Source: Saccharothrix sp. ALI-22-I (GTDB lineage Bacteria > Actinomycetota > Actinomycetes > Mycobacteriales > Pseudonocardiaceae). Taken from it: 64,000 bases of DNA. Under the pieces are notes generated by a model. It was not told the DNA's origin, made no database searches, and saw nothing but the letters and a program-made list of their open reading frames with translations. Below, piece after piece: positions 30,452 through 38,610 of the stretch. Positions within the stretch are counted from its first letter, which is position 1; each line of letters opens with the position of its first letter. Made by a program: the position numbers and the translations under genes. The DNA is taken from positions 1-64,000 of the forward strand of contig NZ_MTQP01000053.1 of NCBI RefSeq assembly GCF_001984175.1. The letters run 5' to 3'.

Positions 30452-30889
30452 TCACGTAGTGGTTTGGGTCGCGAGAGACGCGAGTCGGTCCAGCGCCTGG
30501 GCGAGGTACTCGTCGGTGATCTCGTGGGCCTCGCCGCCCAGCGCCTCCGGGTGCTCGCCGGTCACGTCCAGGTGCAGCACCACGCGGCTGCGCCCCGGAC
30601 CCTCGTCGTCCACCTGGAGCCACCCCGAGTAGCCGCCGCCTTCCAGGTCGCCCCACTCCAGCCGGCGCTGCTCGGCGTCCGCGGCGAAGTAGCCCTCGGC
30701 CTCGTCGACCTCGTCGCCCATCGACACCCGACCGGTGACCTGCTGCGTGCCGTTGGCCTGCTCCGGACCGCTCGGCTCGACCTGGAGCCCGTCCGGCAGC
30801 CAGGCCTCCATCGAGGTCATGTCCCGAGCCAAGTCGAACACCACCTGCGCGTCCACCGGGATCCTCTGCTCACGCTCGAACTCAGCCAT
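30452..30889 (-). CDS. SRPBCC-family (polyketide cyclase-like) protein
   Basis: 145 aa. FEREQRIPVDAQVVFDLARD at the start and a long C-terminal helix (ITDEYLAQALDRLASLATQ) frame antiparallel strands, the START/SRPBCC helix-grip fold. Binds a hydrophobic ligand in the family; ligand unknown. It may form a transcription unit with the upstream kinase gene on the same strand (30 bases apart). Confidence 0.75.
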   Translation of the reverse strand: MAEFEREQRIPVDAQVVFDLARDMTSMEAWLPDGLQVEPSGPEQANGTQQVTGRVSMGDEVDEAEGYFAADAEQRRLEWGDLEGGGYSGWLQVDDEGPGRSRVVLHLDVTGEHPEALGGEAHEITDEYLAQALDRLASLATQTTT

Positions 30890-30919
30890 GCCGGCAGCAG
30901 TACCCCCGGCACGTCCGGA

Positions 30920-31525
30920 CTACACCGCCGCGGGCGCCATGTCCCCGATCGTGGCGAGTTCCACGCGGTGCGGCGGCATCGGCCGCATACCCGCGTCCAC
31001 GCAACGGCGCACCACACCGGAGTGCTCACGCAGCAGCCGCAGGCCGCGGCGCGCCAGGAACGGCACCGGCTTGCGCGCCTCGGCCACGTCCCGGGCGAAC
31101 CGGCGGGCGAAGGTCACCACCGCGTTCGGCGCGAGCACGATCGCGTCCGCCAGCACGCCCGCCTCACGGCACCCCGCCACCAGCCGGTCGGCGAACAGGC
31201 CCTCGGCGATGAACAGGCCCGGCGCGGTCACCGTGTGGCAGCCCACCCGCCGGTCCTCGCCGATCGCGTACACCGGGGCCTCCACCGTGCCCGTGGTGGC
31301 CAACCCGACCACGGCTCCGAGCGCGTCGGCGGTGTTCCACGAGCCTTCGGCGTCCCAGTCCGGGCGGCCCTGCTCGTCACGCGGGAGCAGCGGGTCGTCA
31401 CCCTCGCGGTAGAAGTCGTCCAGCCGCAGCACGGGCAGACCGAGGTGGGCGGCGAGGGTGGACTTGCCCGAACCGGAAGGACCGGCGAGCAGCACGGCGC
31501 GCGCGTGAACGGCAGGTGACGGCAC
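30920..31525 (-). CDS. Uridine kinase-like P-loop kinase
   Basis: 201 aa. P-loop LLAGPSGSGKSTLAAHLG within the first ~30 residues, then LRLDDFYREGDDPLLPRDEQ, WDAEGSWNTADAL and FIAEGLFADRL, the pattern of uridine kinase/PRK-like enzymes. It probably phosphorylates a nucleoside or related small molecule. The frame is open to a GTG at 31585, but codons there (AGG, AAA, ACA) look non-coding; GTG 31525 places the P-loop at the usual distance. No strong ribosome site at either. Confidence 0.75.
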   Translation of the reverse strand: MPSPAVHARAVLLAGPSGSGKSTLAAHLGLPVLRLDDFYREGDDPLLPRDEQGRPDWDAEGSWNTADALGAVVGLATTGTVEAPVYAIGEDRRVGCHTVTAPGLFIAEGLFADRLVAGCREAGVLADAIVLAPNAVVTFARRFARDVAEARKPVPFLARRGLRLLREHSGVVRRCVDAGMRPMPPHRVELATIGDMAPAAV

Positions 31526-31618
31526 GGGTGTCGATTTTCGCACAGCCCTTGTCCGATCGTGCACCACCGCTGCTCCGCTGTGCACCCGTTCTGGTCACCC
31601 GCGCGTGGGGGCACCACG

Positions 31619-32086
31619 ATGTGGGGCATGGTCGTCAGGGTGCGCGGCGTCGAGGACGCCAGGCGGATGCGCGAAGAGCTGCGGGACGAGCGGCACGGGG
31701 AGGCCGCCGTGACGCCCGCGGTCGCGGCGCCGACCGGTGCGGGTGCGGCGGGGGTGGTCGCCGAGGGCGGTGACCGCATCGAACTGGACCTGGACTCCTT
31801 CACCAGGGCGGTGTCCGACCTCGACCGGCTCCACGCGGTGCTGACCGAGCTGCTGGCACGGTCGGACCGGGAGATGGACCAACCGCTGGGCGACGGGAAG
31901 GGCCCGGTCGCGCTGAACATGCGCAAGGCGTTCGGGCTGCGCGGCGACGTGGTGGGCGGCGGTGTGCGCGCGGCGCTGCGGTCGTACGTGAAGGAGCTGA
32001 CCGAGTTGCGCGAGGCGCTGCACCAGGTGGGTGAGACCCACCGGGCCGAGGACGAGCAGGTGGAGCGGATGCTGAGGCGGCTGTGA
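31619..32086 (+). CDS. ESX-associated helical protein (first gene of T7SS substrate operon)
   Basis: 155 aa. A variable N-terminal ~55 residues is followed by a helical hairpin: ELDLDSFTRAVSDLDRLHAV, LTELLARSDREMDQPLG, then VRAALRSYVKELTELREALH. This resembles WXG100/EspC-like secretion substrates without a clear W-x-G. It starts an operon of five genes with 4-8 base overlaps. ATG 31619 has GGGGG about 8 bases upstream; ATG 31628 is an alternative. Confidence 0.6.
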   Translation: MWGMVVRVRGVEDARRMREELRDERHGEAAVTPAVAAPTGAGAAGVVAEGGDRIELDLDSFTRAVSDLDRLHAVLTELLARSDREMDQPLGDGKGPVALNMRKAFGLRGDVVGGGVRAALRSYVKELTELREALHQVGETHRAEDEQVERMLRRL

Positions 32087-33249
32087 GCGAGCGCAAGGGC
32101 GGGTTCTTCTCCGACTTCCACGACGCCTCGCCCGCGACGCGGCGGCGGAACCAGCGGCGGGTGCGGCAACGCGAGTCCAACCGGAAGCCGGAGAACTTCG
32201 GCAAGATCAACTGGCGGGCCTACACGCACCGGCAGCTCTGGGACATGGTGAAGTCGGCGGACGCCGCGCAGATGGCCACGCGCACGTACGAGTGGCAGCG
32301 GCTGGCCGCCGATATCGACCAGGCGACCGCGGACGTGCAGAAGATCGTGCAGACCCTCGTGTTGTCGTGGCGCGGGCCGTCGGCCGTCACGGCGGCCGAC
32401 TCGGTGTCGCAGCTCACCAGATGGGCGGCGGACGCCTCGGACCGCGCGTTCCAGGTGGGCGACGGACTCGACGGCTACACCTCGGCGGTGGTGGAGGCCG
32501 CCAAGGCGATGCCCGAGCCGGTGCACCCCGACGCGGAGCGGTGGTTCCGCGACGGGTACGACGTGACCGTTCTCGACGGGCCGCAGGGCGCGTACATGCT
32601 CAAGCAGCTCTTGGACGACCACATGCCGAGCAAGCGCGAGCAGCAGGAGGCCATGGACCAGGCCGTCCGGGTGATGGAGCAGTACGAGGCGGCCAGCAGG
32701 GGGATCGGCGGGAAGCTGCCGGTGTTCGACGACGCCCCGGCAGGTGCGCAGCCGACGGCGGACCACCGGCCCGCGCCGATGCCCTGGTCCGGGCCGCCGC
32801 AGCACTCGGGAACTCCCGGCCCCGGCGGACCCGTGGCCCAGCCGCCCCACCAGCCCGGCAGGCGACCGGAGGACACCACTTCCGTCGCCTCGGTCGGTGG
32901 ACCGGTCGGCGCGGGCGGTCACGGGGTGCCCGGCGGTCACGGCGGATTCGGCTCGCACGCCGGATTCGGTCCGGGCGGCTCGTTCGGCCCCGGCGGCGGT
33001 CAGGGTGGGTTCGGCCCGCTCGGCTCGGGCGGCGCGTCCGGTGTGCTGGGCGCGGTGCCCGGCGGTGCGTCGGCACGGGGCGGCGTCGGACCGGTCGTCG
33101 GCGCGGGCGGCCCGCAGGGCTTCGGCATGTACCCGCCGGTGGCGCCCGGCAACCGCGAGGACGACGTCGAGCACCGCAACCGCTACGACAACGGCCTGGA
33201 CCTGCTGGACGACCTGCCGCCCGCGTTCCCGCCGGTGCTCGGCGAATGA
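32083..33249 (+). CDS. PPE/WXG100-like T7SS substrate with Gly/Pro-rich tail
   Basis: 388 aa. Helical N-terminal ~210 residues contain FGKINWRAYTHRQLWDMVKS and LVLSWRGPSAVTAADSVSQL, where W-R-G between helices fits the WXG motif of ESX substrates. From about 225 to 355 the chain is Gly/Pro-rich and repetitive (GGHGGFGSHAGFGPGGSFGP). The end is acidic (YDNGLDLLDDLPPAFPPVLGE without last residues counted as a domain). Probably secreted by an ESX system encoded elsewhere. GTG 32083 overlaps the previous stop. Confidence 0.7.
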   Translation: MSERKGGFFSDFHDASPATRRRNQRRVRQRESNRKPENFGKINWRAYTHRQLWDMVKSADAAQMATRTYEWQRLAADIDQATADVQKIVQTLVLSWRGPSAVTAADSVSQLTRWAADASDRAFQVGDGLDGYTSAVVEAAKAMPEPVHPDAERWFRDGYDVTVLDGPQGAYMLKQLLDDHMPSKREQQEAMDQAVRVMEQYEAASRGIGGKLPVFDDAPAGAQPTADHRPAPMPWSGPPQHSGTPGPGGPVAQPPHQPGRRPEDTTSVASVGGPVGAGGHGVPGGHGGFGSHAGFGPGGSFGPGGGQGGFGPLGSGGASGVLGAVPGGASARGGVGPVVGAGGPQGFGMYPPVAPGNREDDVEHRNRYDNGLDLLDDLPPAFPPVLGE

Positions 33250-33512
33250 GCGACGGCTACCGGGTCGACCCGGACGCGTTGACCGCGTTCGCGGGTCGGC
33301 TGGACGAGGCCGCCGACGAAGCCCGTGCCGCCGCGTCCACCCTGGAGGAACCGGTGGGCGACCTCGGTCCGGAGGGCGTCACCGAGGCGGTGGAGCAGCT
33401 GGTGGCCGGGTGGGCGCGGACGTTGCGCGGCGTGGAGTTGGACGCGGTGGCTGATGAACTGCGCTCGGCCGGCGATACGTACCGACAGGCCGACGAACTG
33501 CGCCATGACTGA
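33246..33512 (+). CDS. EspC/WXG100-like type VII secretion target
   Basis: 88 aa. YRVDPDALTAFAGRLDEAAD, then VEQLVAGWARTLRGVELDAV and a final helix ADELRSAGDTYRQADELRHD: the two-helix EspC-like pattern, with GW as the turn residues. Small size and overlaps at both ends (ATGA with the PPE-like gene; 8 bases with the next) are typical of secreted heterodimer partners. Confidence 0.75.
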   Translation: MSDGYRVDPDALTAFAGRLDEAADEARAAASTLEEPVGDLGPEGVTEAVEQLVAGWARTLRGVELDAVADELRSAGDTYRQADELRHD

Positions 33513-34143
33513 CTACCGGGGCCTCGGGTTCGACCCCGCGCCGGGCAACGCGGGCGCGGTGGCGGCGGCGAGCGAGCGGTGCGCGGTCGCGTTCACGATC
33601 CCCGGTGCGCCACCGGGGGAGTGGACGGGTGCGGCGGCGGACGGGTTCACGACGCGGTGGGAGGCTGTGGTGTCAGAGCTGACGGCGGTGCGCCGCGCGA
33701 TGCGGGCGGCGGCCGAGGTGCTCGACGGCTGGGCCACCGCGTTGCTGGGCAACCAGCGGCGGGCCGAGGAGCTGGACCGGCGTGCGCTCGGGTTGCGCCG
33801 TGCGCTCGCCGACGCCGCCGACGAGGTCGACCGGACCGGGGCGATGGCCGCCTTCACCGCCGCCGACGGCGAGGCGCACGAGCGGGCCGTGACGCGGCAC
33901 GACGAGCTGCGTCGGCAGCTGGACGAGGTGCTGGAGGAGGCCCGGCTGGTGGAGCGCGACCACCGTGCCGAGGCGCGGCGGGTCGCCGAACGGTTGCGCG
34001 CCGAGGAGCCGTCGACCGCGATCGCGGACACGTTGGCGGGCTTCTCGTCGATCGCCGCCGAGCTGGCGTCCGTGCTGCTCGGTCCACCTCGCCCGGCGTC
34101 CACCAGGGGCGCGGCGGCGGCGTTCCGGGCGGGTCTGGGGTGA
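33505..34143 (+). CDS. Helical WXG-like ESX-associated protein
   Basis: 212 aa, almost entirely helical. GAPPGEWTGAAADGFTTRWE in the N-terminal third contains W-T-G between helices (WXG100-like); then long coiled-coil helices rich in Glu/Arg/Ala (MRAAAEVLDGWATALLGNQR and RRQLDEVLEEARLVERDHRA). Probably a T7SS substrate or effector scaffold. It overlaps the preceding gene by 8 bases and the next by 4. Confidence 0.65.
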   Translation: MTDYRGLGFDPAPGNAGAVAAASERCAVAFTIPGAPPGEWTGAAADGFTTRWEAVVSELTAVRRAMRAAAEVLDGWATALLGNQRRAEELDRRALGLRRALADAADEVDRTGAMAAFTAADGEAHERAVTRHDELRRQLDEVLEEARLVERDHRAEARRVAERLRAEEPSTAIADTLAGFSSIAAELASVLLGPPRPASTRGAAAAFRAGLG

Positions 34144-34718
34144 GACTGGCTCCCGTGCCGGGGGTGACCCCGGTGGCACTCGGCACCCCCGAGCGCACCG
34201 CGGCGGAACTCTTAGCCGTGCTGCGCCGACTCAAAGGCACCCTGGACCCCGGTCTCGAAGTGTCCGCGACGCAGGCCGCGGAGCTGGCGCACCAGCACGG
34301 CGCGGGGCTGCTGGCCGTGGTCGAGCACCCGGACGCGGACCCGGCGTTGCTGATGGCGGGCGTGGTGCCGGTCGACCGGCCGACCGATCCGGGCGAGCTG
34401 GGCTTCCACCTGGACGGCCCGGCGATCCGCGAGGTCACCCGCGGTGAGACGGCGACCGGCTACCCGGTGGTGATCGTGGAACGCATCCCGGCGACCGGGT
34501 CGGGCACCCAGTTGCAGGTCGTGGTGACCGACCCGGACCACCCGCGGATCGCGGTGTTCACCCTGCACTCGCCGACCGGGCGCGGCTGGCTCGACGTGGT
34601 CGGCATCGCGGGCCGCTTCGTGTCCGGCGTGGTGTTCGCCGACGTCAACGACCCCGGAACTCACTCGGCGTCCGCCCGACGACCTGGCGGAACGTCCGGG
34701 AGAAGTGCGCGGCGCTGA
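34140..34718 (+). CDS. Hypothetical alpha/beta protein ending the ESX-associated operon
   Basis: 192 aa. Alternating strands and helices (GAGLLAVVEHPDADPALLMA, YPVVIVERIPA, TQLQVVVTDPDHPRIAVFTL, GRFVSGVVFADV) with no recognised family; similar small proteins accompany actinobacterial ESX clusters. GTG 34140 overlaps the previous stop. Its last 74 bases overlap the convergent AraC gene, and its tail there is Arg/Ser-rich, so the true functional end may be near 34650. Confidence 0.6.
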   Translation: MRLAPVPGVTPVALGTPERTAAELLAVLRRLKGTLDPGLEVSATQAAELAHQHGAGLLAVVEHPDADPALLMAGVVPVDRPTDPGELGFHLDGPAIREVTRGETATGYPVVIVERIPATGSGTQLQVVVTDPDHPRIAVFTLHSPTGRGWLDVVGIAGRFVSGVVFADVNDPGTHSASARRPGGTSGRSARR

Positions 34719-35448
34719 CGAAGCCGCAGTCCTTGGCGATCTCGCCGATACCGCGTGCCGCCTTCGCCGGATCGGCCAGCAACGCCCTGGCCCGGTCGAT
34801 CCGCAGGCCGCGGATGCGTTCGGACACGCCCTGCCCGTCGTCGAAGAGCTGGTAGAGGCGGCGGCGGGAGATGAACAACGCCTCGGCGACCCGGTCCGCG
34901 CTCAGGCTCGGGTCCGACAGGTGCTCACGCATGTACTCCAACGCCTCGCGCCGCCGTGCGACCAACGAGTCCACCCGCTCCAACTCGGCGCGCAGCGCGC
35001 TGCGCAGCACCAGTTCGGCCAGGCCGAGCAGGTGGTGCGAGAGGCCGTGCGGGTCGAGGACGTGCGCGGCGGCGAGCACGTGCGCGACCGCGCCGGAGAA
35101 CACCGACCGCAGCGCCGCGTCGACCGGGACCTGTTGGAACATCAGCGGTTTCAGCTCGCCGAACCCGAGGGTCAGTCGCGTCTCGGTGACGGTCAGCATC
35201 ACCACGCTGGGCAGGACGTGCAGGGCGCAATCGGGAAACCGAAGTGCGGTCCCGTTGCCGCCCGCGCCTCGGGGCACCGCGCAGCCCACCAGCAACTGGA
35301 TGTGCTCAGGAGTGGACGCACCCCCGCTGAGCGCGGCTTTGGCCGCTGCCGCGCCGGAAGCCCGCACAGTGAGGAACCCGCCGGCGACGTCCACGGTGAG
35401 CAGCGTAGCCACCGGTGTCGCCCAACCCTCCGCAAAAGGCGTCGCCAC
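34645..35448 (-). CDS. AraC-family transcriptional regulator
   Basis: 267 aa. C-terminal double HTH: LSADRVAEALFISRRRLYQL and GEIAKDCGFVSAAHFSRTFR, ending GRTPSEFRGR. The N-terminal ~150 residues are an AraC_binding_2-like cupin region. It sits convergent with the ESX-associated operon and divergent from espG, so it may regulate espG, but no operator is evident. The first start is a GTG at 35448; a slightly later one is possible. Confidence 0.88.
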   Translation of the reverse strand: MATPFAEGWATPVATLLTVDVAGGFLTVRASGAAAAKAALSGGASTPEHIQLLVGCAVPRGAGGNGTALRFPDCALHVLPSVVMLTVTETRLTLGFGELKPLMFQQVPVDAALRSVFSGAVAHVLAAAHVLDPHGLSHHLLGLAELVLRSALRAELERVDSLVARRREALEYMREHLSDPSLSADRVAEALFISRRRLYQLFDDGQGVSERIRGLRIDRARALLADPAKAARGIGEIAKDCGFVSAAHFSRTFRQVVGRTPSEFRGR

Positions 35449-35466
35449 CCACTACCTTTGTGCCTC

Positions 35467-36225
35467 ATGGCGCGACGTTCGGCGACCGCGGTCGTCCTGT
35501 CCCACCTGGAGTTCGACCTGTTGTGGGAGGACTTGGGCACCGGCGAGTTGCCCTACCCCCTCGAAGTGCCGTCGCACGGCGAGACGATGGACGACCGGGA
35601 CGCCCTGGGCGCCGAAGTCCTCCGCACCCTGACCGAGGCCGGTCTGGCGGATGGCGAGGACATCTCCCCGGAACTGGAGGACCTCTTCACCCTGCTCTCC
35701 CACGGCGAGTTCTCCGTGGACGCCCTGATCTTCCGTCCCACCCCTTGGCGCGTCCTGGCCACCACCCGCGGCCGACGCGGCGTCTTGGCCGTCCTGAACG
35801 ACCGCGAAGTAGCCCTGGAACCCATCGCCGACCTGACGTCCGCGATCACACGGGTCATCGGTGACGCCTCACCGGGCCCGGGCGAACAGGTCCGGATGCC
35901 CAGGTCGGTCTTCTCCGCCGCGATGGACGCCTACGCCAAATCCGGCCACGCGGCCATGGAACGCACCCTCGCGCAAGCCGACATCACCGGCCGCGCCACC
36001 CGAGCGATCACCACCCTGGTGGACTCCCCGCGCAAGGCGACCGGCCAACTGGCCGCCACCGGCCCGTCCGGCCGCTCCCGAACGCTGAGCTGGACCGACA
36101 CCGCGGCCGGCCGCTACGCCCTCACCAGCGCCCAGTCCCTGGACACCGAGTGGGTCCACCTCTCCCCGGCCGACACCCCTTGGCTGGCCCGCCACCTGAC
36201 CGCCCTGCTGACCCACCCGACCTAG
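35467..36225 (+). CDS. espG: EspG-family ESX secretion-associated chaperone
   Basis: 252 aa. VVLSHLEFDLLWEDLGTGEL at the N-terminus, then LSHGEFSVDALIFRPTPWRV and a C-terminal PADTPWLARHLTALL match the EspG fold, a cytosolic chaperone that binds the tip of PE/PPE heterodimers and delivers them to the ESX ATPase. Its presence supports calling the nearby WXG/PPE-like genes ESX substrates. ATG 35467 is 10 bases after TACCTT, possibly leaderless. It ends directly before a 22-bp repeat pair. Confidence 0.85.
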   Translation: MARRSATAVVLSHLEFDLLWEDLGTGELPYPLEVPSHGETMDDRDALGAEVLRTLTEAGLADGEDISPELEDLFTLLSHGEFSVDALIFRPTPWRVLATTRGRRGVLAVLNDREVALEPIADLTSAITRVIGDASPGPGEQVRMPRSVFSAAMDAYAKSGHAAMERTLAQADITGRATRAITTLVDSPRKATGQLAATGPSGRSRTLSWTDTAAGRYALTSAQSLDTEWVHLSPADTPWLARHLTALLTHPT

Positions 36226-36227
36226 AA

Positions 36228-36277
36228 CGCGCGTGTCCTGCGTTCGGAACGCGCGAATTCAACGTTCAGAACGCGTG
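36228..36277 (+). repeat. 22-bp tandem repeat, two full units plus a partial one
   Basis: Units at 36228-36249 (CGCGCGTGTCC then TGCGTTCGGAA) and 36250-36271 (CGCGCGAATTC then AACGTTCAGAA), followed by CGCGTG. Same family as the five-unit array at 53708-53817. It lies between the convergent espG and YbaB-like genes and provides the last codons and stop of the latter. Confidence 0.85.
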
Positions 36278-36511
36278 CAGGTTCGCCGGCACGACGTCGG
36301 CGAGGACGGCCATCCCCTCGGCCAGGGCCGCGTCCGCGGCCTCGTCGGTCAGCCGCCGAACGATCCCGGCCAGCTCGGTGGGCCGCAGGTCCAGTGCCTC
36401 CCGCGTGAACGACAGGTCCACGAGCTTCCCGTGCAGGTCGACCACCACCGTCACGCCCGACGCCGAAGTCTCCCGCCGAACGGCGTCCAACCGCTCCCCG
36501 AGTCCCGTCAC
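36266..36511 (-). CDS. YbaB/EbfC-like small protein, ESX-associated
   Basis: 81 aa. ASGVTVVVDLHGKLVDLSFT and LRPTELAGIVRRLTDEAADA reproduce the YbaB strand-turn-strand-helix pattern; such short YbaB-like proteins are common in actinobacterial ESX loci. GTG 36511 starts one base after the preceding stop. The final residues (..HAF-stop) lie inside the 22-bp repeat. Confidence 0.7.
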   Translation of the reverse strand: MTGLGERLDAVRRETSASGVTVVVDLHGKLVDLSFTREALDLRPTELAGIVRRLTDEAADAALAEGMAVLADVVPANLHAF

Positions 36512-36512
36512 G

Positions 36513-36791
36513 TCACACCCGCCAGGTCTCGGGCGTCGTGTCCTCCACCGACGCCATCAGCCGAGTCTCCACACCCAGCCCCAACGCCGGCACGGCGTCA
36601 CCCACCACGTGCCGAGCCCGGGCGTTCGCCCGCGCCGTCGCCGTGTCGACCAGCGCCAGGATCGCCCGGGCCAACTCCGACCGCCCCAGCCGCAACGACC
36701 GGGGGTCCAACGCCAGGTCCCGTAGCCCGCCGCCGGGACCGACCTCGACCGAGATCCCCGTGTCCGGGTCGTGCGCGTGCGCCGTGATCAC
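36513..36791 (-). CDS. YbaB-like small protein, ESX-associated
   Basis: 92 aa. ISVEVGPGGGLRDLALDPRS then LGRSELARAILALVDTATAR follow the same YbaB-like strand-strand-helix plan as the next gene, and the tail is unrelated. The two probably arose by duplication or act as a pair. GTG 36791 overlaps the CHAP gene stop by 4 bases. Confidence 0.65.
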   Translation of the reverse strand: MITAHAHDPDTGISVEVGPGGGLRDLALDPRSLRLGRSELARAILALVDTATARANARARHVVGDAVPALGLGVETRLMASVEDTTPETWRV

Positions 36792-37795
36792 GGGTGCACC
36801 CCTCCGTAGAACGTCGCCGAACCGAGCCTGTGCGTGTTCCGCCGCACGCTGTCACCGGAGTTGCCCTCGATCAGCGTCACAGTCCCGCCGGACACCTTCT
36901 CCACGATCCCGATGTGCGTGCTGGTCGCCGGACTACCGGGTCCGCTTCCGAACAACAACACGTCCCCCGGCCGCACGGCGTTCAAATTCGTGTACGCCTT
37001 CCCGTGCCGCTGCCCCCACCGGAACACGTCACCGGTGAACGGCAGGATCGGGATGTCCACCCCGGCCTTGCGCCACATCGCCGTCGCGAACGACGAACAC
37101 CACGCCGCCGTCGGCCCGTACGGGTTGCGGTTGCTGCCCGGCGGGCTCTCCCGAGTGCCCAGCTCACGCCGCGCCGCCGAGATGATCGTCCGCGAACGAC
37201 CGCGGTCACGAGCGCCCGAAGGCCGGGTGCGGCCACGACCATCCGCGACGCCGTCGTGCTCGACCTCCTTCTCCAACGCCCGCAGCTTGCGTGCGGCGTC
37301 CTCCAACTCGCCGCGCACGTGCCGCACAGCCGCCGTGGTCTCCTTGGTGTACTGGGGTTCCAGGTCCGCGGCCGACGCGACGGCCTTCAGCAACGCGGCC
37401 CGCGTGCCGACCGCCACCCCCGCGTCGAGCAGCCGCACGGCCTGCGCCAGGTACTCCTCGACGGCCTGCCGCGCCCGGGCGTGCCCGGTCGTCAACGCGC
37501 TCGACACCCCGGCCACGATCTTCTCGGCGTCACGCGCCGCGTCCGCGGTCACCCGCAACTGCCTGCCGAGCCTGCCGGAACGCTTCTCGAACCCCGCCGA
37601 GTTGTCGCCCTTCCAGTGCTCCAGCACGGTCCCGGCGGCCTTGCGCTGGTCCTCGTGCTGATCGGTGAGACCGGACGCGGTCCGGTGCAGCGCGTACTGC
37701 ACCTTCACCGCGTCCTCGGCCTTGCCCGCCAACGAGTTCCGGTGGCCGATCATGCTCTCGGCGAAGTGCCGGGCCATCGCACGGGTGTCCATCAC
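36788..37795 (-). CDS. CHAP/NlpC-like peptidoglycan amidase with WXG100-like N-domain
   Basis: 335 aa. The N-terminal ~190 residues are helical with [20 protein letters not shown], a W-x-G turn like ESX substrates. From about 205 comes a CHAP-type domain: [20 protein letters not shown] with the catalytic Cys (~228), [12 protein letters not shown], and [20 protein letters not shown] with the His (~290), then [11 protein letters not shown]. Probably a cell-wall hydrolase exported by a type VII system because it lacks a signal peptide. Operon with the transglycosylase upstream (GTGA overlap) and two YbaB-like genes downstream. Confidence 0.82.
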   Translation of the reverse strand: MMDTRAMARHFAESMIGHRNSLAGKAEDAVKVQYALHRTASGLTDQHEDQRKAAGTVLEHWKGDNSAGFEKRSGRLGRQLRVTADAARDAEKIVAGVSSALTTGHARARQAVEEYLAQAVRLLDAGVAVGTRAALLKAVASAADLEPQYTKETTAAVRHVRGELEDAARKLRALEKEVEHDGVADGRGRTRPSGARDRGRSRTIISAARRELGTRESPPGSNRNPYGPTAAWCSSFATAMWRKAGVDIPILPFTGDVFRWGQRHGKAYTNLNAVRPGDVLLFGSGPGSPATSTHIGIVEKVSGGTVTLIEGNSGDSVRRNTHRLGSATFYGGVHP

Positions 37796-38520
37796 ATGAT
37801 CCTCTTCAACGTGACGGCGACATCGTCGTCCTGCTCCTGGTAGGACCGGGCGGAACGGGCGGCGGACGTGGCCAGTGCGTCGGTGTTGCGCGCGACCGCC
37901 TTGACCTGCTTCCGCAGTGCCGCGCCGAAGTCGTCCAACGCCTCGGCGAACCCGGACTGCCTGCCGATGCGCCCGAAGCTGTCCTCGGCGATCTCCCGCA
38001 CCTCGCGCACGTGCCGCCGACCGAGCGCGGTCAGGTCGTCGGCCGCGTTCTGCGTGCGACGCGCGTAGTCGCGCAGCACCCCCACGTCGACGGAGAACCC
38101 GCCGTCACGACCAGAACCACCGCTACCGGAGCCACCACCGGAACCGCCCCGCTTCATCGCCTCGACGCCCTGCCGCGCCTCGTCCAGGTAACGCCGGTAT
38201 GCCCCACTCGTGTAAGTCGTCCAAGGCGTCCAGGACCGCCCGTCACCGGAGATCTTGTTCGCCGCACGCGCGTTCTCCACCGGGTCGAACAGCTCCCGGT
38301 TCGACTCCAGCCCGAACTCGCGCCGCCGGGCCGGCCCCAGCGAGCCCAGCATGTTGATCTGCCACAGCCCGTACGAGTCGTCCGGCGGCGTGGCGTTGTG
38401 CGCACGGGTGTCGCCACCGGACTCGGCCAGCGCGACCGCCACCGCGATCGTCAGGTCCTGCCCGCGGAACCCCGCATCGTGGGCGTACCGGGCGATCCGC
38501 TCCGGGCTCAACGTGGTCAT
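37792..38520 (-). CDS. SLT-type lytic transglycosylase with WXG-like C-domain
   Basis: 242 aa. N-terminal lysozyme-like domain: [20 protein letters not shown] with the catalytic Glu (~30), [14 protein letters not shown], and [19 protein letters not shown] Gly/Ser linker (about 128-140) leads to a helical C-terminus ([40 protein letters not shown]) like EspC/WXG100 proteins. No signal peptide, so type VII export is likely (inference). First gene of the four-gene minus-strand operon. Confidence 0.8.
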   Translation of the reverse strand: MTTLSPERIARYAHDAGFRGQDLTIAVAVALAESGGDTRAHNATPPDDSYGLWQINMLGSLGPARRREFGLESNRELFDPVENARAANKISGDGRSWTPWTTYTSGAYRRYLDEARQGVEAMKRGGSGGGSGSGGSGRDGGFSVDVGVLRDYARRTQNAADDLTALGRRHVREVREIAEDSFGRIGRQSGFAEALDDFGAALRKQVKAVARNTDALATSAARSARSYQEQDDDVAVTLKRIM

Positions 38521-38597
38521 ACCGCCACCCTGCACCGGCCACGAGCCGCGGCGGAACCGGCGTTGCACGCTCGGACAGCGGCTGTGCACAGGACAGC

Positions 38598-38603
38598 TAC
38601 AGT
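38598..38603 (+). promoter_or_regulatory. Putative -10 box (TACAGT) of rarA
   Basis: TACAGT ends 7 bases before the GTG at 38611, consistent with a leaderless transcript. No ribosome site is present between. Confidence 0.5.
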
Positions 38604-38610
38604 CGAACAC

